7,263 nucleotides of DNA from Candidatus Dormiibacterota bacterium (lineage in GTDB: Bacteria; Chloroflexota; Dormibacteria; Aeolococcales; Aeolococcaceae). The notes under the pieces are model-generated. The model saw nothing but the letters and a program-made list of their open reading frames with translations, was not told the DNA's origin and did not search any database. Location: NCBI GenBank assembly GCA_019236085.1, contig JAFAJR010000226.1, forward strand, positions 1 to 7,263, given 5' to 3'. Shown here piece after piece: positions 5,855-7,263 of this stretch. The position numbers and the translations under genes were made by a program. Within the stretch, counting starts at the first letter, position 1, and the number at the start of each line of letters is the position of its first letter.

Positions 5855-7263
5855 CTACTCCCACTCGATGGTCGAGGGCGGCTTGCTGGAGATGTCGTAC
5901 ACCACGCGGTTCACACCCGGCACCTCGTTCACGATGCGCCGGCTGATGAGTCCCAGCACGTCGTACGGCACCTTGGCCCAGTCCGCCGTCATCCCGTCGT
6001 CGCTCTCGACGATGCGCACAGCAACCACGTTGGCGTAGGTGCGGCCGTCGCCCATCACACCGACCGACGAGACAGGTGTCAAGACCGCGAACGACTGCCA
6101 CACCTTGCGGTACAGGCCGCTGCGCTTGATCTCGTCGATGACCACCCAGTCCGCCGCGCGCAGGGTGTCGAGCCGCTCGCGCGTCACCTCGCCGATGACG
6201 CGGATCGCCAGTCCCGGCCCGGGGAACGGCTGCCGCCACACCATGTCCTCGGGAAGCCCGAGAGCCATGCCGACGCGGCGCACCTCGTCCTTGAACAGAT
6301 AGCGCAACGGCTCGACAAGGGTGAAGCGCAGGTCGGGCGGCAGGCCTCCGACGTTGTGGTGGGTCTTGATGGTCTGCGCATGCTGGGTGTCATGCGACGT
6401 CGATTCGATGACATCGGGATAGAGCGTGCCCTGGGCCAGGAACTGCACCTCGCCCAGCGAGCGCGCCTGTTCCTCGAAGACGCGGATGAAGGTGCGCCCG
6501 ATGCGCCGGCGCTTCTCCTCGGGATCGGTAACACCGCGCAGCGCCTCGAGGAACTGCTCAGCCGCGTCGACGTGCACCAGGTGGATGTGCCGCTGGCGCG
6601 ACATCACGTCGATCACCCGTTCGGCTTCGTCGCGACGCAGCAGGCCGTTGTCGACGAAAACGCACACCAGCTGGTCACCCACGGCGCGGTGCACCAGGGT
6701 TGCGGCGACGGCCGAGTCGACGCCACCGCTCAATGCACACAGCACCCTGCCGTCACCCACGCGGCGGCGGATGTCGGACACCGCGGCGTCGATGAACGAC
6801 TCGGGCTCCCAGGTGCCGGCACAGCCACACACCGCGTAGAGGAAGTTGCGCAAGATGTCGTTGCCCAGCGGCGTGTGCGCGACCTCGGGGTGGAACTGGA
6901 TGCCGTAGCGGCCGCCCGGGCCGGCTATGGCTGCGCATGGGGAGTTCAGCGAGTGTGCAATCGAGCGAAAGCCAGGCGGCAGCGTGCTGACAACGTCGCC
7001 GTGTGACATCCACACCGACAGCTCGCGGGGCAGCCGGTTGAACAGTCCTGCATCATCGTCGACGGTGAGCGAGGCATGACCGTACTCCCGCTTGTCGCTC
7101 GGCGCGACGGCTCCACCCAGGTTGTGGGCCAGCAGCTGCATGCCGTAGCAGATGCCGAGCACCGGAAGGTTGAGGTCATAGATGGCAGGATCAGGCTGTG
7201 GCGCGCCGGCAGCGTACACCGACGCCGGGCCGCCGCTGAAGATGAGCCCGCGTGGGTTTCGGC
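5855..7263 (-). CDS. guaA: GMP synthase (glutamine-hydrolysing), 5' end outside the window
   Basis: GuaA converts XMP to GMP with ATP and glutamine ammonia. 468 residues and the stop codon are visible; by comparison with the E. coli enzyme about 48 N-terminal residues lie beyond 7263. The frame is open to the window edge, where RNPRGLIFSGGPAS continues the glutamine amidotransferase fold. That domain has the nucleophile Cys38 in LGICYGMQ and the triad His124/Glu126 in IQFHPEV (visible numbering). The ATP-pyrophosphatase domain carries the P-loop SGGVDS (178-183), followed by VFVDNGLLRRDE, GTLYPDVIES and the dimerisation domain with FPGPGLAIRV, ending at the typical PPSTIEWE. All catalytic residues in view are kept. 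A frame start at 7219 is only an internal GTG valine. The gene leads the visible part of the operon, 10 bp before purD; its promoter is outside the window. Confidence 0.96.
   Translation of the reverse strand, partial: RNPRGLIFSGGPASVYAAGAPQPDPAIYDLNLPVLGICYGMQLLAHNLGGAVAPSDKREYGHASLTVDDDAGLFNRLPRELSVWMSHGDVVSTLPPGFRSIAHSLNSPCAAIAGPGGRYGIQFHPEVAHTPLGNDILRNFLYAVCGCAGTWEPESFIDAAVSDIRRRVGDGRVLCALSGGVDSAVAATLVHRAVGDQLVCVFVDNGLLRRDEAERVIDVMSRQRHIHLVHVDAAEQFLEALRGVTDPEEKRRRIGRTFIRVFEEQARSLGEVQFLAQGTLYPDVIESTSHDTQHAQTIKTHHNVGGLPPDLRFTLVEPLRYLFKDEVRRVGMALGLPEDMVWRQPFPGPGLAIRVIGEVTRERLDTLRAADWVVIDEIKRSGLYRKVWQSFAVLTPVSSVGVMGDGRTYANVVAVRIVESDDGMTADWAKVPYDVLGLISRRIVNEVPGVNRVVYDISSKPPSTIEWE

Noticed and set aside
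5297..7006. Plus-strand open frame of about 570 codons opposite purD and guaA
   Set aside because: It spans two well-supported minus-strand genes, has low-complexity composition and shows no family motif; it is an effect of GC-rich codon use.

Overview
The window is a tightly packed, GC-rich stretch of bacterial chromosome with every supported gene on the minus strand, so it reads from the right end to the left. The high GC content, a GTG start inside a GTGA overlap, and a probable leaderless promoter at the left end suggest a high-GC actinobacterium, perhaps of the Acidimicrobiia. That assignment is inference; nothing here names a genus.

Layout in transcription order (right to left): a 5'-truncated guaA (GMP synthetase, 7263-5855); purD (GAR synthetase, 5844-4558); purE (AIR carboxylase/N5-CAIR mutase, 4561-4067); a 612-residue protein built like the carboxyltransferase plus biotin-carrier subunit of two-subunit pyruvate carboxylase or oxaloacetate decarboxylase alpha (4049-2211); a complete biotin carboxylase (2211-769); and a degenerate SAM-methyltransferase-like protein (757-122). 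All junctions are -4 to +17 bp, with GTGA and TGATG overlaps, so these six genes are very probably one transcription unit. At the extreme left a TATGAT box lies 6 bp from an ATG that opens another gene cut off by the window edge. That gene looks like a separate transcription unit.

The first three genes serve purine synthesis: two IMP-pathway enzymes plus the GMP branch enzyme. PurK, the usual partner of class I PurE, is not in the window. A biotin-dependent carboxylase pair follows purE instead. The biotin carboxylase keeps all its catalytic residues and the carrier domain keeps its EAMKM biotinylation site. The carboxyltransferase barrel, however, has lost the whole metal site (Asp to His, Lys to His, His-x-His to Ser-x-Ala), the substrate/biotin-pocket Arg and the catalytic Thr/Ser, while the rest of the fold aligns without gaps around these sites. 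This pseudo-carboxyltransferase is the most interesting object in the window: it looks like a scaffold or carrier whose real carboxyl acceptor or transferase lies elsewhere.

No RNA genes, mobile elements, CRISPR arrays or intrinsic terminators were seen. There is no gene-free stretch over 300 bases.
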